From Atlantibacter hermannii (GTDB lineage: Bacteria; Pseudomonadota; Gammaproteobacteria; Enterobacterales; Enterobacteriaceae): a DNA stretch of 64,000 nucleotides. This document shows positions 1-8,260 of the stretch, in pieces. The notes under the pieces were generated by a model. The model was not told the origin of the DNA and searched no databases. It saw only the letters and a program-made list of their open reading frames with translations. The translations under genes and the position numbers were made by a program. The DNA is taken from NCBI GenBank assembly GCA_900635495.1, contig LR134136.1, positions 1,364,001 to 1,428,000 on the forward strand. The letters run 5' to 3'. How positions within the stretch are numbered: position 1 is the first letter of the stretch; each line of letters opens with the position of its first letter.

Positions 1-783
1 CCATCGCTTTATTTGCCGCTGGATATTCCTGAAGACATGCGCACCGCGCGCTTAACGTCCAGCGAACGCCACCGCATTGTGGAGCGGGTGATCCGTCGGG
101 TGAATGAGCGTATTCCGGTCGCCTATCTGACCAATAAAGCCTGGTTCTGCGGCCATGAGTTTTATGTTGATGAGCGCGTGCTGGTACCGCGTTCGCCAAT
201 TGGCGAGCTGATCAACAACCGTTTTGCCGGCCTCTTCGACGGTCAGCCTGAACATATTCTTGATATGTGTACCGGTAGCGGTTGCATCGCCATTGCCTGT
301 GCTTACGCTTTCCCGGAAGCCGAAGTTGACGCGGTGGACATTTCCACCGACGCGCTGGCGGTAACCGAGCACAATATTGAAGAGCACGGCCTGATCCATC
401 ACGTTACGCCTATCCGCTCCGACCTGTTCCGCGATCTGCCGAAAGTGCAGTACGACATTATCGTGACCAACCCGCCGTATGTGGATGAGGAAGATATGTC
501 GGACCTGCCGAACGAATATCGCCATGAGCCGGAGCTGGGTCTGGCGGCGGGCAGCGATGGCCTGAAGCTGGCACGTCGCATTCTTGCCTGCTCCCCGGAC
601 TACCTGTCCGACCACGGTATTCTGATTTGTGAAGTGGGTAACAGCATGGTACATCTGATGGAGCAATATCCGGACGTACCGTTTACCTGGCTGGAGTTTG
701 ATAACGGCGGCGACGGCGTCTTTATGTTGACCAAAGCGCAGCTTATCGCGGCGCGCGAATACTTCAGTATTTACAAAGATTAA
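1..783 (+). CDS. prmB: Ribosomal protein uL3 glutamine methyltransferase PrmB, 5' end missing
   Basis: This enzyme N5-methylates a glutamine of ribosomal protein L3 using S-adenosylmethionine. The reading frame is open from base 1, and roughly the first 50 residues lie outside the window. The SAM-binding motif DMCTGSG is encoded near 262-283 and the catalytic NPPY motif near 469-480, which is diagnostic of the HemK/PrmB family. It is co-directional with aroC, 61 bp downstream, as in E. coli. The apparent start at base 13 is not real: conserved protein sequence continues upstream of it. Identification is very secure. Confidence 0.97.
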   Translation, partial: PSLYLPLDIPEDMRTARLTSSERHRIVERVIRRVNERIPVAYLTNKAWFCGHEFYVDERVLVPRSPIGELINNRFAGLFDGQPEHILDMCTGSGCIAIACAYAFPEAEVDAVDISTDALAVTEHNIEEHGLIHHVTPIRSDLFRDLPKVQYDIIVTNPPYVDEEDMSDLPNEYRHEPELGLAAGSDGLKLARRILACSPDYLSDHGILICEVGNSMVHLMEQYPDVPFTWLEFDNGGDGVFMLTKAQLIAAREYFSIYKD

Positions 784-786
784 TCC

Positions 787-804
787 AACGGGCTGCGGCC
801 CGTT
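787..804 (+). terminator. Hairpin between prmB and aroC
   Basis: A perfect 7-bp stem (AACGGGC / GCCCGTT) with a 4-base loop follows the prmB stop directly. The T tract behind it is short (TTT), so it may be a weak terminator or an mRNA-stabilising stem. Confidence 0.45.
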
Positions 805-844
805 TCACAACGCTCAAACACACAACAACGACAACGGAGCCGTG

Positions 845-1930
845 ATGGCAGGAAACAGTATTGGACAATTCTTCCGTGTAACCACCTTCGGGGAATCGCA
901 CGGCGTGGCGCTGGGCTGCATAGTTGACGGCGTGCCGCCTGGCATTCCGCTGACCGAAGCCGATATTCAGCACGATCTTGACCGCCGCCGTCCAGGCACC
1001 TCACGTTACACCACTCAGCGTCGCGAACCCGATCAGGTAAAAATCCTCTCTGGCGTCTTTGACGGCATGACTACCGGCACCAGTATTGGTCTGCTGATCG
1101 AAAATACCGATCAACGCTCTCAGGATTACAGCGCCATCAAAGATGTGTTCCGACCCGGACATGCGGATTACACCTACGAGCAAAAATACGGCGTGCGCGA
1201 TTACCGCGGCGGTGGTCGTTCGTCGGCCCGTGAAACAGCCATGCGCGTAGCGGCGGGCGCCATTGCCAAAAAATATCTGGCGCAAAAGTTCGGCGTTGTG
1301 ATCCGTGGCTGTCTGAGCCAGATGGGCGACATTCCGCTGGAGATCAAAGACTGGGAACAGGTGGAGCAAAACCCGTTTTTCTGCCCGGATCCGGATAAAA
1401 TCGAGGCGCTGGACGAACTGATGCGCGCCCTGAAAAAAGAGGGCGATTCGATTGGCGCGAAAGTCACCGTGGTGGCCGATCAGGTTCCTGCCGGGCTCGG
1501 TGAACCGGTATTCGACCGCCTTGACGCTGATATTGCCCATGCGCTGATGAGTATTAACGCTGTCAAAGGCGTGGAAATCGGCGACGGTTTTGGCGTGGTG
1601 CAACTGCGCGGCAGCCAGAACCGTGACGAGATCACTCAGGCGGGTTTTCAAAGCAATCATGCAGGTGGTGTATTGGGCGGCATTAGCAGCGGCCAACAAA
1701 TCGTCGCGCATATGGCGCTGAAACCGACCTCCAGTATTATGGTGCCGGGACGGACGCTTAACCGTTTTGGTGAAGAAGTCGACATGGTCACCCGTGGGCG
1801 TCACGATCCTTGTGTGGGGATCCGCGCCGTGCCGATCGCGGAAGCGATGCTGGCCATTGTATTAATGGATCATTTGCTGCGGCAGCGCGCGCAAAACGCC
1901 GACGTCAGCACCACGATCCCTCGCTGGTAA
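845..1930 (+). CDS. aroC: Chorismate synthase
   Basis: This FMN-dependent enzyme converts 5-enolpyruvylshikimate-3-phosphate to chorismate, the last shared step of aromatic biosynthesis. The product is 361 residues, the E. coli length. The N-terminal signature TTFGESHG sits at residues 13-20, and the RGGGRSSARET signature lies near residue 120. I chose the ATG at 845 rather than the overlapping GTG at 842 because it gives the family length and follows an ACGGAG ribosome-binding site. Its product feeds menF, encoded at the other end of this window. The frame is intact. Confidence 0.98.
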   Translation: MAGNSIGQFFRVTTFGESHGVALGCIVDGVPPGIPLTEADIQHDLDRRRPGTSRYTTQRREPDQVKILSGVFDGMTTGTSIGLLIENTDQRSQDYSAIKDVFRPGHADYTYEQKYGVRDYRGGGRSSARETAMRVAAGAIAKKYLAQKFGVVIRGCLSQMGDIPLEIKDWEQVEQNPFFCPDPDKIEALDELMRALKKEGDSIGAKVTVVADQVPAGLGEPVFDRLDADIAHALMSINAVKGVEIGDGFGVVQLRGSQNRDEITQAGFQSNHAGGVLGGISSGQQIVAHMALKPTSSIMVPGRTLNRFGEEVDMVTRGRHDPCVGIRAVPIAEAMLAIVLMDHLLRQRAQNADVSTTIPRW

Positions 1931-1935
1931 ACTGT

Positions 1936-2760
1936 ATGAAACGTTCTCTTATCGCCCTGACGGCGCTGCTGGCAAGTTCTGTCACGCTGGCGGCGACCCC
2001 CTGGCAAAAAGTACCGAATCCGATCCCTGGCGCGCCGCAGTCTATCGGCGCGTTTTCAAACGGCTGCATTGTGGGCGCTCAGGCGTTACCGCTGGCTTCC
2101 GATCATTATCAGGTGATGCGCACCGATCAGCGCCGCTATTTTGGGCATCCGGAACTGGTGAAATTCATCCAGCGCTTCAGTGCTCAGGTCAACAACCTGG
2201 ATATGGGAACCGTGCTGGTGGGCGATATGGGAATGGCCGCAGGTGGCCGCTTCGCGACCGGTCACGCCAGCCATCAGACAGGGCTGGATGTGGATATCTT
2301 CCTGCAACTGCCGAAAACGCGCTGGACATCTGCTCAGCTGCTGCGTCCACAGGCGCTGGATCTGGTTTCCGCCAACGGCAAATCGGTGGTGGCAAGCCGC
2401 TGGAGCCCGCAGTTGTACAACATGATCAAGCTTGCGGCGTTAGACGATGAAGTAACGCGTATCTTCGTCAACCCGGCGATTAAACAGCAGCTCTGCCTGG
2501 ATGCAGGGACTAACCGCGACTGGCTGAATAAAGTGCGTCCGTGGTTTGCCCATCGCGCCCATATGCATGTGCGCCTGCGCTGCCCGGCCGACAGCCTCGA
2601 ATGCGTTGAACAAGCGCCACCGCCGCCAGGTGATGGTTGTGGTGAAGAGCTGCAAAGCTGGTTTAAACCTGCGAAGCCGGGAAGCCAGTCAAATGAGAAG
2701 AAAACGCCACCGCCACCACCGCCTTCCTGTCAGGCTCTACTGGATGAACACGTACTTTAA
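1936..2760 (+). CDS. mepA: Penicillin-insensitive murein DD-endopeptidase MepA
   Basis: This periplasmic LAS-family zinc metallopeptidase cleaves D-Ala-meso-diaminopimelate cross-links in peptidoglycan. The 274-residue product starts with a Sec signal peptide of about 19 residues ending in an ALA-type cleavage site. The metal ligands are visible as HxxxxxxD (GHASHQTGLDVD, about residues 109-121) and AHMH (about 208-211). Cysteines in the C-terminal half and a proline-rich tail precede the last Cys. The gene begins 5 bp after aroC, so the two are probably co-transcribed. A longer frame reaches upstream into aroC, but only the ATG at 1936 yields the signal peptide. Confidence 0.97.
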   Translation: MKRSLIALTALLASSVTLAATPWQKVPNPIPGAPQSIGAFSNGCIVGAQALPLASDHYQVMRTDQRRYFGHPELVKFIQRFSAQVNNLDMGTVLVGDMGMAAGGRFATGHASHQTGLDVDIFLQLPKTRWTSAQLLRPQALDLVSANGKSVVASRWSPQLYNMIKLAALDDEVTRIFVNPAIKQQLCLDAGTNRDWLNKVRPWFAHRAHMHVRLRCPADSLECVEQAPPPPGDGCGEELQSWFKPAKPGSQSNEKKTPPPPPPSCQALLDEHVL

Positions 2761-2770
2761 GGACTAATTC

Positions 2771-3568
2771 GTGGATCTTTTTATGCTCTCCCCGCTGGTC
2801 ATGGTTGGCCTGTTTTTTATCGCCATGCTCGCGGGATTTATCGATGCGCTGGCGGGCGGGGGCGGATTGCTTACTATCCCGGCGTTGCTGGCAACGGGGA
2901 TGTCGCCAGCACAGGCATTAGCCACTAATAAACTTCAGGCTTGCGGCGGGTCGCTTTCTGCCTCGCTCTATTTTATTCGCCGTAAAGTGGTCGATCTCAA
3001 CGATCAAAAGCTCAATATTTTGATGACCTTTATCGGATCTACCAGCGGCGCGCTGCTGGTGCAGTTTGTTAAATCGGATATTTTGCGCCAGATCCTGCCG
3101 GTGCTGGTAATCGGCATTGGCCTGTACTTTTTATTAATGCCCAAACTGGGCGAAGAAGACAGGCAGCGCCGTCTTTATGGCCTGCCGTTTGCTCTGGTGG
3201 CGGGCGGCTGCGTCGGGTTTTATGATGGCTTTTTCGGGCCGGGCGCAGGCTCGTTTTACGCGCTGGCGTTTGTGACGCTTTGCGGGTTTAATCTGGCGAA
3301 ATCCACGGCGCACGCCAAAGTACTCAACGCGACGTCTAATGTCGGCGGGCTGTTGCTGTTCATTCTTGGCGGAAAAGTGGTTTGGGCCACCGGGTTTTTA
3401 ATGATGGCCGGTCAGTTTATAGGGGCGCGGTTAGGGTCACGTCTGGTGCTCAGCAAAGGCCAGCAGCTTATCCGTCCGATGATTGTGATTGTTTCCGCTG
3501 TGATGAGCGCCAAACTGCTGTTCGACAGCCATGGCGCGGCGCTCCTTCAGTGGCTTGGGATACATTAA
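2771..3568 (+). CDS. yfcA: TSUP-family membrane transporter YfcA
   Basis: This is an integral inner-membrane protein of the TauE/SafE (TSUP) family, which exports or imports small organic and sulfur-containing anions; the substrate of YfcA itself is not established. The 265-residue product has about seven to eight hydrophobic segments. The glycine-rich motif GFIDALAGGGG lies near residue 20, and its repeat-like partner GFYDGFFGPGAG lies near residue 150, as in the duplicated TSUP fold. The start is GTG, with GGA upstream. The stop codon overlaps the epmC start (TAATG), indicating translational coupling. Confidence 0.95.
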   Translation: MDLFMLSPLVMVGLFFIAMLAGFIDALAGGGGLLTIPALLATGMSPAQALATNKLQACGGSLSASLYFIRRKVVDLNDQKLNILMTFIGSTSGALLVQFVKSDILRQILPVLVIGIGLYFLLMPKLGEEDRQRRLYGLPFALVAGGCVGFYDGFFGPGAGSFYALAFVTLCGFNLAKSTAHAKVLNATSNVGGLLLFILGGKVVWATGFLMMAGQFIGARLGSRLVLSKGQQLIRPMIVIVSAVMSAKLLFDSHGAALLQWLGIH

Positions 3569-4116
3569 TGAGCACCACACACCATTATCAGCAGCTGATC
3601 GATATTTTCGAGGGCTGCTTTTTTCACGATTTTAATACCCGTCTGATTAAAGGCGACGACGAACCGATCTATCTTCCGGCAGACGCGGAAACGCCCTGGC
3701 ACCAGATTGTGTTCGCTCACGGCTTCTATGCCAGCGCGCTGCATGAAATTTCCCACTGGTGTATCGCCGGTAAAGCGCGCCGCGAACAGGTTGACTTCGG
3801 TTACTGGTACTGCCCGGATGGCCGTGACGCCCAAACGCAGTGTCAGTTCGAAGATGTGGAAATTAAACCGCAGGCGCTGGACTGGCTGTTTTGCGAAGCG
3901 GCGGGCTTTCCGTTTAACGTCAGTTGCGACAACCTGGAAGGGGATTTCGAGCCGGATCGCATTGCGTTCCAGCGCCGGGTGCACGCCCAGGTGATGACGT
4001 GGCTGGAAGAGGGGATTCCGGCGCGGCCAGCCCGGTTTATCGCCGCGCTTCAGCACTATTATCAAACGCCGCCGCTGACGGCGGACCGTTTCCCGTGGCC
4101 AGAAGACCTGTCCTGA
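3568..4116 (+). CDS. epmC: Elongation factor P hydroxylase EpmC (YfcM)
   Basis: EpmC hydroxylates the beta-lysyl-lysine of elongation factor P, the last step of EF-P maturation after EpmA and EpmB. The product is 182 residues, the same as E. coli. A HEISH motif at about residues 59-63 is the likely metal-binding site. I chose the ATG overlapping the yfcA stop; the longer upstream extension runs through yfcA in another frame and is not coding. The frame is intact. Confidence 0.96.
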   Translation: MSTTHHYQQLIDIFEGCFFHDFNTRLIKGDDEPIYLPADAETPWHQIVFAHGFYASALHEISHWCIAGKARREQVDFGYWYCPDGRDAQTQCQFEDVEIKPQALDWLFCEAAGFPFNVSCDNLEGDFEPDRIAFQRRVHAQVMTWLEEGIPARPARFIAALQHYYQTPPLTADRFPWPEDLS

Positions 4117-4169
4117 GCCATGTTTTTTGTAATGGAATCACCTGCAATGACAGGTATTGAGGAAAGACG

Positions 4170-4448
4170 ATGATCGCAGCATTCGAAGCACGCATTCTGG
4201 CGTTGATTGATGACATGGTTGAACACGCCAGTGATGACGAGCTCTTCGCCAGCGGCTACCTGCGCGGGCACCTGACGCTTGCCGTTGCGGAACTGGAGGC
4301 GGGTGACGATCATAGCCCCGAAGCCGTGCACCAGAAAGTGACAGAAAGCCTGCAAAAGGCCATTGGCGCAGGCGAACTCACGCCGCGCGACCAGGCGCTG
4401 GTTTCAGGTATGTGGGATACCCTGTTCCGGAAAGCCAACGCCAGTTAA
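4170..4448 (+). CDS. yfcL: Small conserved protein YfcL
   Basis: This is a 92-residue acidic, mostly helical cytoplasmic protein of unknown function, conserved in Enterobacterales next to epmC. It has no signal peptide or membrane segment. A good ribosome-binding site (GAGGAAAG) precedes the ATG. Identification rests on length, position and similarity to E. coli YfcL; I assign no function. Confidence 0.9.
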   Translation: MIAAFEARILALIDDMVEHASDDELFASGYLRGHLTLAVAELEAGDDHSPEAVHQKVTESLQKAIGAGELTPRDQALVSGMWDTLFRKANAS

Positions 4449-4456
4449 TGTCGTAC

Positions 4457-4488
4457 CATCATGCCATCCTGATGCTGATGGCATGATG
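4457..4488 (+). terminator. Hairpin after yfcL
   Basis: A perfect 12-bp stem (CATCATGCCATC / GATGGCATGATG) with an 8-base loop lies 9 bp after the yfcL stop and is followed by a T/C-rich tract. It probably ends or punctuates the aroC-to-yfcL transcript. Confidence 0.6.
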
Positions 4489-4786
4489 CTTCCCGCTTTT
4501 TCCCTTCTTAATTATCCGCTTAGCGTTACGTCCTCCGATTTGCGTGACTTCACCGAGAGCCTTTGTAAAAGGTTGCACTGGGTTTTCCTTGTTAAGGTGA
4601 TCTTGTTAACAAAGTGAAACAAAGAGTTATCTGAGAAAGGGTTTTCCCCGGTTGTGAGGTTGTTAAATCAGGCGGTTTGTTCTAGAAACAAATTGTAATG
4701 TGTTGGTCACTCCTCATACCTCTTAGAGAACCTGACGCGTTTGCGTTTCGCCTCGTGAAGGCAACCCGAACGACGAGGGACAAAAA
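4489..4786 (+). promoter_or_regulatory. Upstream region of cstA
   Basis: About 300 bp without a gene. In E. coli cstA is activated by cAMP-CRP and its leader is bound by CsrA. The sequence GAGGGAC just before the start carries a GGA, compatible with a CsrA site over the ribosome-binding site. I looked for a TGTGA-N6-TCACA box and found no convincing one, so the region is marked by position only. Confidence 0.4.
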
Positions 4787-4798
4787 ATGGAAAACATC

Positions 4799-6905
4799 AT
4801 GAATAACTCAGGGAAATACCTCCTCTGGGCAGTGCTCTCCATCGTGGGCGCATTTGCTTTTGGGATACATCGCTCTGAATCGGGGAGAGCAGATTAACGC
4901 GCTGTGGATTGTGGTAGCCGCAGTCTGTGTGTATCTGATCGCTTACCGTTTTTACGGGCTCTTTATTGCGAAACGTGTGCTGGTGGTCGACGCCACGCGT
5001 ATGACGCCTGCGGTGCGTCATAACGATGGTCTCGATTACGTTCCAACCGATAAAAAAGTGCTGTTCGGTCACCATTTTGCGGCAATCGCCGGGGCGGGCC
5101 CGCTGGTGGGGCCGGTGCTGGCGGCGCAAATGGGTTATCTGCCGGGCATGCTGTGGATCCTGGCTGGCGTGGTTATCGCAGGCGCCGTGCAGGACTTTAT
5201 GGTGCTGTTTGTCTCTACCCGTCGCGATGGTCGTTCCCTTGGCGAGCTGGTGAAAGAGGAGATGGGCAATACTGCTGGTGTTATCGCGCTGGTCGCCTGC
5301 TTTATGATCATGGTGATCATTCTTGCGGTTCTGGCGATGATCGTGGTGAAAGCGTTGACCCACAGCCCGTGGGGCACCTATACCGTGGCGTTCACCATTC
5401 CGCTGGCGCTGTTCATGGGCATCTACATCCGCTATCTGCGCCCCGGGCGCATCGGTGAGGTGTCGGTAATTGGTCTGGTGTTGCTGATTTTCGCTATCAT
5501 TTCCGGTGGTTGGGTGGCGGAAAGCCCGACGTGGGCACCGTACTTTGACTATACCGGCATACAGTTGACCTGGATGCTGGTGGGCTATGGATTTGTGGCG
5601 GCAGTGCTGCCGGTATGGCTGCTGCTGGCGCCGCGTGATTACCTGTCCACCTTCCTGAAAATCGGCACCATCGTTGGGCTGGCTATCGGCATCCTGATTA
5701 TGCGTCCGACGCTGACCATGCCTTCTGTAACGAAATTCATCGACGGAACCGGGCCGGTCTGGACGGGTGACATGTTCCCGTTCCTGTTTATCACCATCGC
5801 CTGTGGCGCGGTGTCGGGCTTCCACGCATTAATTTCCTCCGGCACGACGCCGAAAATGCTGGCTAACGAAAATCAGGCCTGCCTGATCGGCTACGGCGGC
5901 ATGCTGATGGAATCCTTTGTGGCGATCATGGCGCTGGTGGCGGCGTGCGTTATTGACCCGGGCGTTTACTTTGCCATGAACAGCCCGATGGCGGTGCTGG
6001 CTCCGGCGGGTACGACCGACGTGGTGGCGTCTGCGGCGCAGGTAGTCAGCGGCTGGGGCTTCCAGATCACCCCTGAAACCCTGACGCAAATCGCCAATGA
6101 AGTGGGCGAACAGTCGATCATCTCCCGTGCCGGTGGCGCACCGACCCTGGCGGTAGGGATGGCGTACATCCTGCACGGCGCGCTGGGCGGCCTGATGGAT
6201 GTCTCCTTCTGGTACCACTTCGCGATCCTGTTTGAAGCGCTGTTTATTCTGACGGCGGTGGATGCCGGTACCCGTGCCGCACGCTTTATGTTGCAGGACC
6301 TGCTGGGCGTTATCTCTCCGGGCCTGAAGCGTACCGACTCGCTGCCCGCCAACATTCTGGCGACGGCGTTGTGCGTACTGGCCTGGGGTTACTTCCTGCA
6401 TCAGGGCGTGGTGGATCCGCTGGGCGGCATCAATACCCTGTGGCCGCTGTTTGGTATCGCCAACCAGATGTTGGCAGGTATGGCGCTGATGCTCTGCGCA
6501 GTGGTGCTGTTCAAGATGAAACGTCAGCGTTATGCCTGGGTTGCGCTGGTACCAACCGCCTGGCTGCTGATTTGCACCATGACGGCGGGCTGGCAGAAAG
6601 CGTTTAGCCCGGATAACAAAGTCGGTTTCCTGGCTATCGCCAATAAATTCCAGGCGATGATCGACAGCGGCAACATCCCGGCGCAGTACACTCAGGCGCA
6701 GTTAGCGCGGCTGGTGTTTAACAACCGTCTGGATGCGGGCCTCACCATCTTCTTTATGGTGGTTGTAGTGGTGATTGCGCTGTTCTCGATTAAAACCGCC
6801 CTGGCGGCACTGAAAGTCGATAAGCCTACCGCGAAAGAGGTACCTTACGAACCTATGCCGGCAAACTACCAGGAGATCGTGACGCAGGCGAAAAGCGCCC
6901 ACTAA
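4799..6905 (+). CDS. cstA: Carbon starvation protein CstA, pyruvate/peptide transporter (one-base frameshift near 4858-4864)
   Basis: This is a large inner-membrane transporter of the CstA family, linked in E. coli to pyruvate and peptide uptake under carbon limitation. The sequence is CstA-like rather than BtsT-like along its whole length (for example the C-terminal QAKSAH and the ALTHSPWGTYTV stretch), and the corrected length is 701 residues as in E. coli. About 16-18 hydrophobic segments are visible. One extra base in TTTTGGG at 4858-4864 breaks codon ~21; the protein continues perfectly in the +1 frame. An in-frame ATG at 4787 with a better-spaced ribosome-binding site is an alternative start. 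It is followed by ybdD, as in E. coli, but at a different chromosomal site. Confidence 0.95.
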
Positions 6906-6929
6906 TGATTCACCGGGTATGCGTCATCC

Positions 6930-6960
6930 ACTCCCCGGCTTAGCGGCCGGGGAGTTTTTA
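6930..6960 (+). terminator. Rho-independent terminator between cstA and ybdD
   Basis: A perfect 10-bp GC-rich stem (ACTCCCCGGC / GCCGGGGAGT) with a 6-base loop is followed by TTTTTA, giving a classic intrinsic terminator 24 bp after the cstA stop. It should lower readthrough into ybdD and the downstream GTPase gene. Confidence 0.8.
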
Positions 6961-6994
6961 GCATTAAACGCAGTCACAAAGTAAAGGAGACGGT

Positions 6995-7192
6995 ATGTTT
7001 GATACCTTAGCCAAAGCCGGTAAATATCTGGGCCAGGCGGCGAAACTGATGGTGGGCGTACCGGATTACGACAATTATGTTCAGCACATCCGGCTTAATC
7101 ATCCCGATCAAACGCCGATGACCTATGAAGAATTTTTCCGTGAACGCCAGGATGCTCGTTACGGCGGGAAAGGCGGAGCCCGCTGCTGTTAA
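6995..7192 (+). CDS. ybdD: YbdD/YjiX-family small protein
   Basis: This is a 65-residue protein of the YbdD/YjiX family (DUF466), which almost always sits directly downstream of a CstA/BtsT transporter and is thought to assist it. It contains the YDNYVQHIRLNHPDQTPMT-type core and ends in GGARCC, both as in E. coli YbdD. An AAAGGAGA ribosome-binding site precedes the ATG. The GTPase gene follows after 9 bp. Confidence 0.93.
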   Translation: MFDTLAKAGKYLGQAAKLMVGVPDYDNYVQHIRLNHPDQTPMTYEEFFRERQDARYGGKGGARCC

Positions 7193-7201
7193 GGATATGA
7201 A

Positions 7202-8222
7202 ATGAAAGATGCTGTAGCTGTCACCCTGTTAACCGGTTTTCTGGGCGCCGGTAAAACCACGCTGATTAACCATTTTCTCTCCCACCACGCCGATGCTTCG
7301 GTCGCGATCCTGGAAAACGAATTCGGCGCGGTGAATATCGACGGCGCGCTGCTGCGCGGCGGGGATAACGTCAATGTAGTGGAACTGTCCAACGGTTGCG
7401 TCTGTTGCAGCGTGCGCGGCGAATTTACTGCGGCGCTGAGCGAGCTGCTCGCCCAGCGGGAGCGCGGCGAACTCACTTTCGATCGCCTGATCGTTGAAAC
7501 CACCGGCTTGGCTGACCCCGCGCCGATTATCCAGACGTTTTTCGTTGAAGAAGCGCTACGTGAGGCCCTGCGACTGGATGCAGTGATCACGCTGGCAGAC
7601 TGCCACCATATTTCCCGCCAACTGGATGAGCACCCGGTTGCCGCCTCGCAACTGGGGTTTGCCGATCGGATCCTGCTCACTAAAGCCGATACCTGCGATG
7701 AGCAGCAACACAGTGAGGCGCTGGCGAGGATCCATCAGATCAACAACAAAGCAGAGATCTACCAGATCGAAAACGGCGTATGCCCGGCGGATCTGTGGTT
7801 GGATATTAATGCATTCGCGCTCAGCGACGGCAACGGTCTGACGCAGGGATTCCACGCTATTCGCGCCACGGATCAACCCGCGCCGCCGCGCTTTACGCCG
7901 TTTAAAGAAATTAAACGCTCCTGGAACGACGCCCATTCAGGCGCATGTGTTTGAAGCGGGCTGGATGGATTTGCATAAGGCCGGAGCGTTTATGGAACAG
8001 TGCGTTGAGCGCTACGGCAATGACATGCTGCGCTATAAAGGCGTTCTGGCGATTGCCGGTAATCCGCAGCGCCTGATTGTCCAGGGCGTGCATAAAGTGG
8101 TGGGTTTTGATTACGGGTCCGCGTGGAGTGAGGCGGAAACGCCCCGATCGCGGCTGGTGATTATCGGGCGTTATTTACCTGTCGAGGAGCTGAGAGCGGC
8201 GTTCGCTCAGGCTGCTGCATAA
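7202..8222 (+). CDS. yjiA: COG0523-family (CobW/YjiA-type) GTPase, frameshifted near 7920
   Basis: This is a G3E P-loop GTPase of the COG0523 family, whose members act as metallochaperones or metal-insertion proteins. The P-loop GFLGAGKTT is at about residues 12-20, the family hallmark CxCC (NGCVCC) is near 66-71, and a TKAD base-specificity motif is near 160. It resembles E. coli YjiA more than YeiR, but the similarity is moderate and the symbol is by family. One extra C, most simply at 7920-7921, splits the frame; the rest (FEAGWMDLHKAG onward, CobW C-terminal domain) continues in +1. In K-12 yjiA follows btsT-yjiX, the paralogous version of this block. Confidence 0.8.
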
Positions 8223-8227
8223 ACGCT

Positions 8228-8253
8228 GGCGGATTCGGCTCACCGGATCCGCC
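8228..8253. terminator. Hairpin between the convergent GTPase gene and mnmC
   Basis: GGCGGAT-t-CGG pairs with CCG-g-ATCCGCC around a ctca loop, a 10-bp stem with one mismatch, in the gap between two convergent genes. No long T tract is present, so it is a candidate only. Confidence 0.4.
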
Positions 8254-8260
8254 GCTGTCG

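Noticed and set aside
1810..1935. N-terminal extension of mepA into aroC
   Set aside because: It would bury the signal peptide; the extension is aroC read in another frame.
4489..4786. CRP site before cstA
   Set aside because: No sequence has acceptable TGTGA-N6-TCACA spacing; the nearest candidates have 3- or 8-bp spacers.
4797..5825. 342-codon minus-strand frame inside cstA
   Set aside because: The composition is a His/Arg/Gln-rich shadow of the membrane protein on the other strand; there are no conserved motifs.
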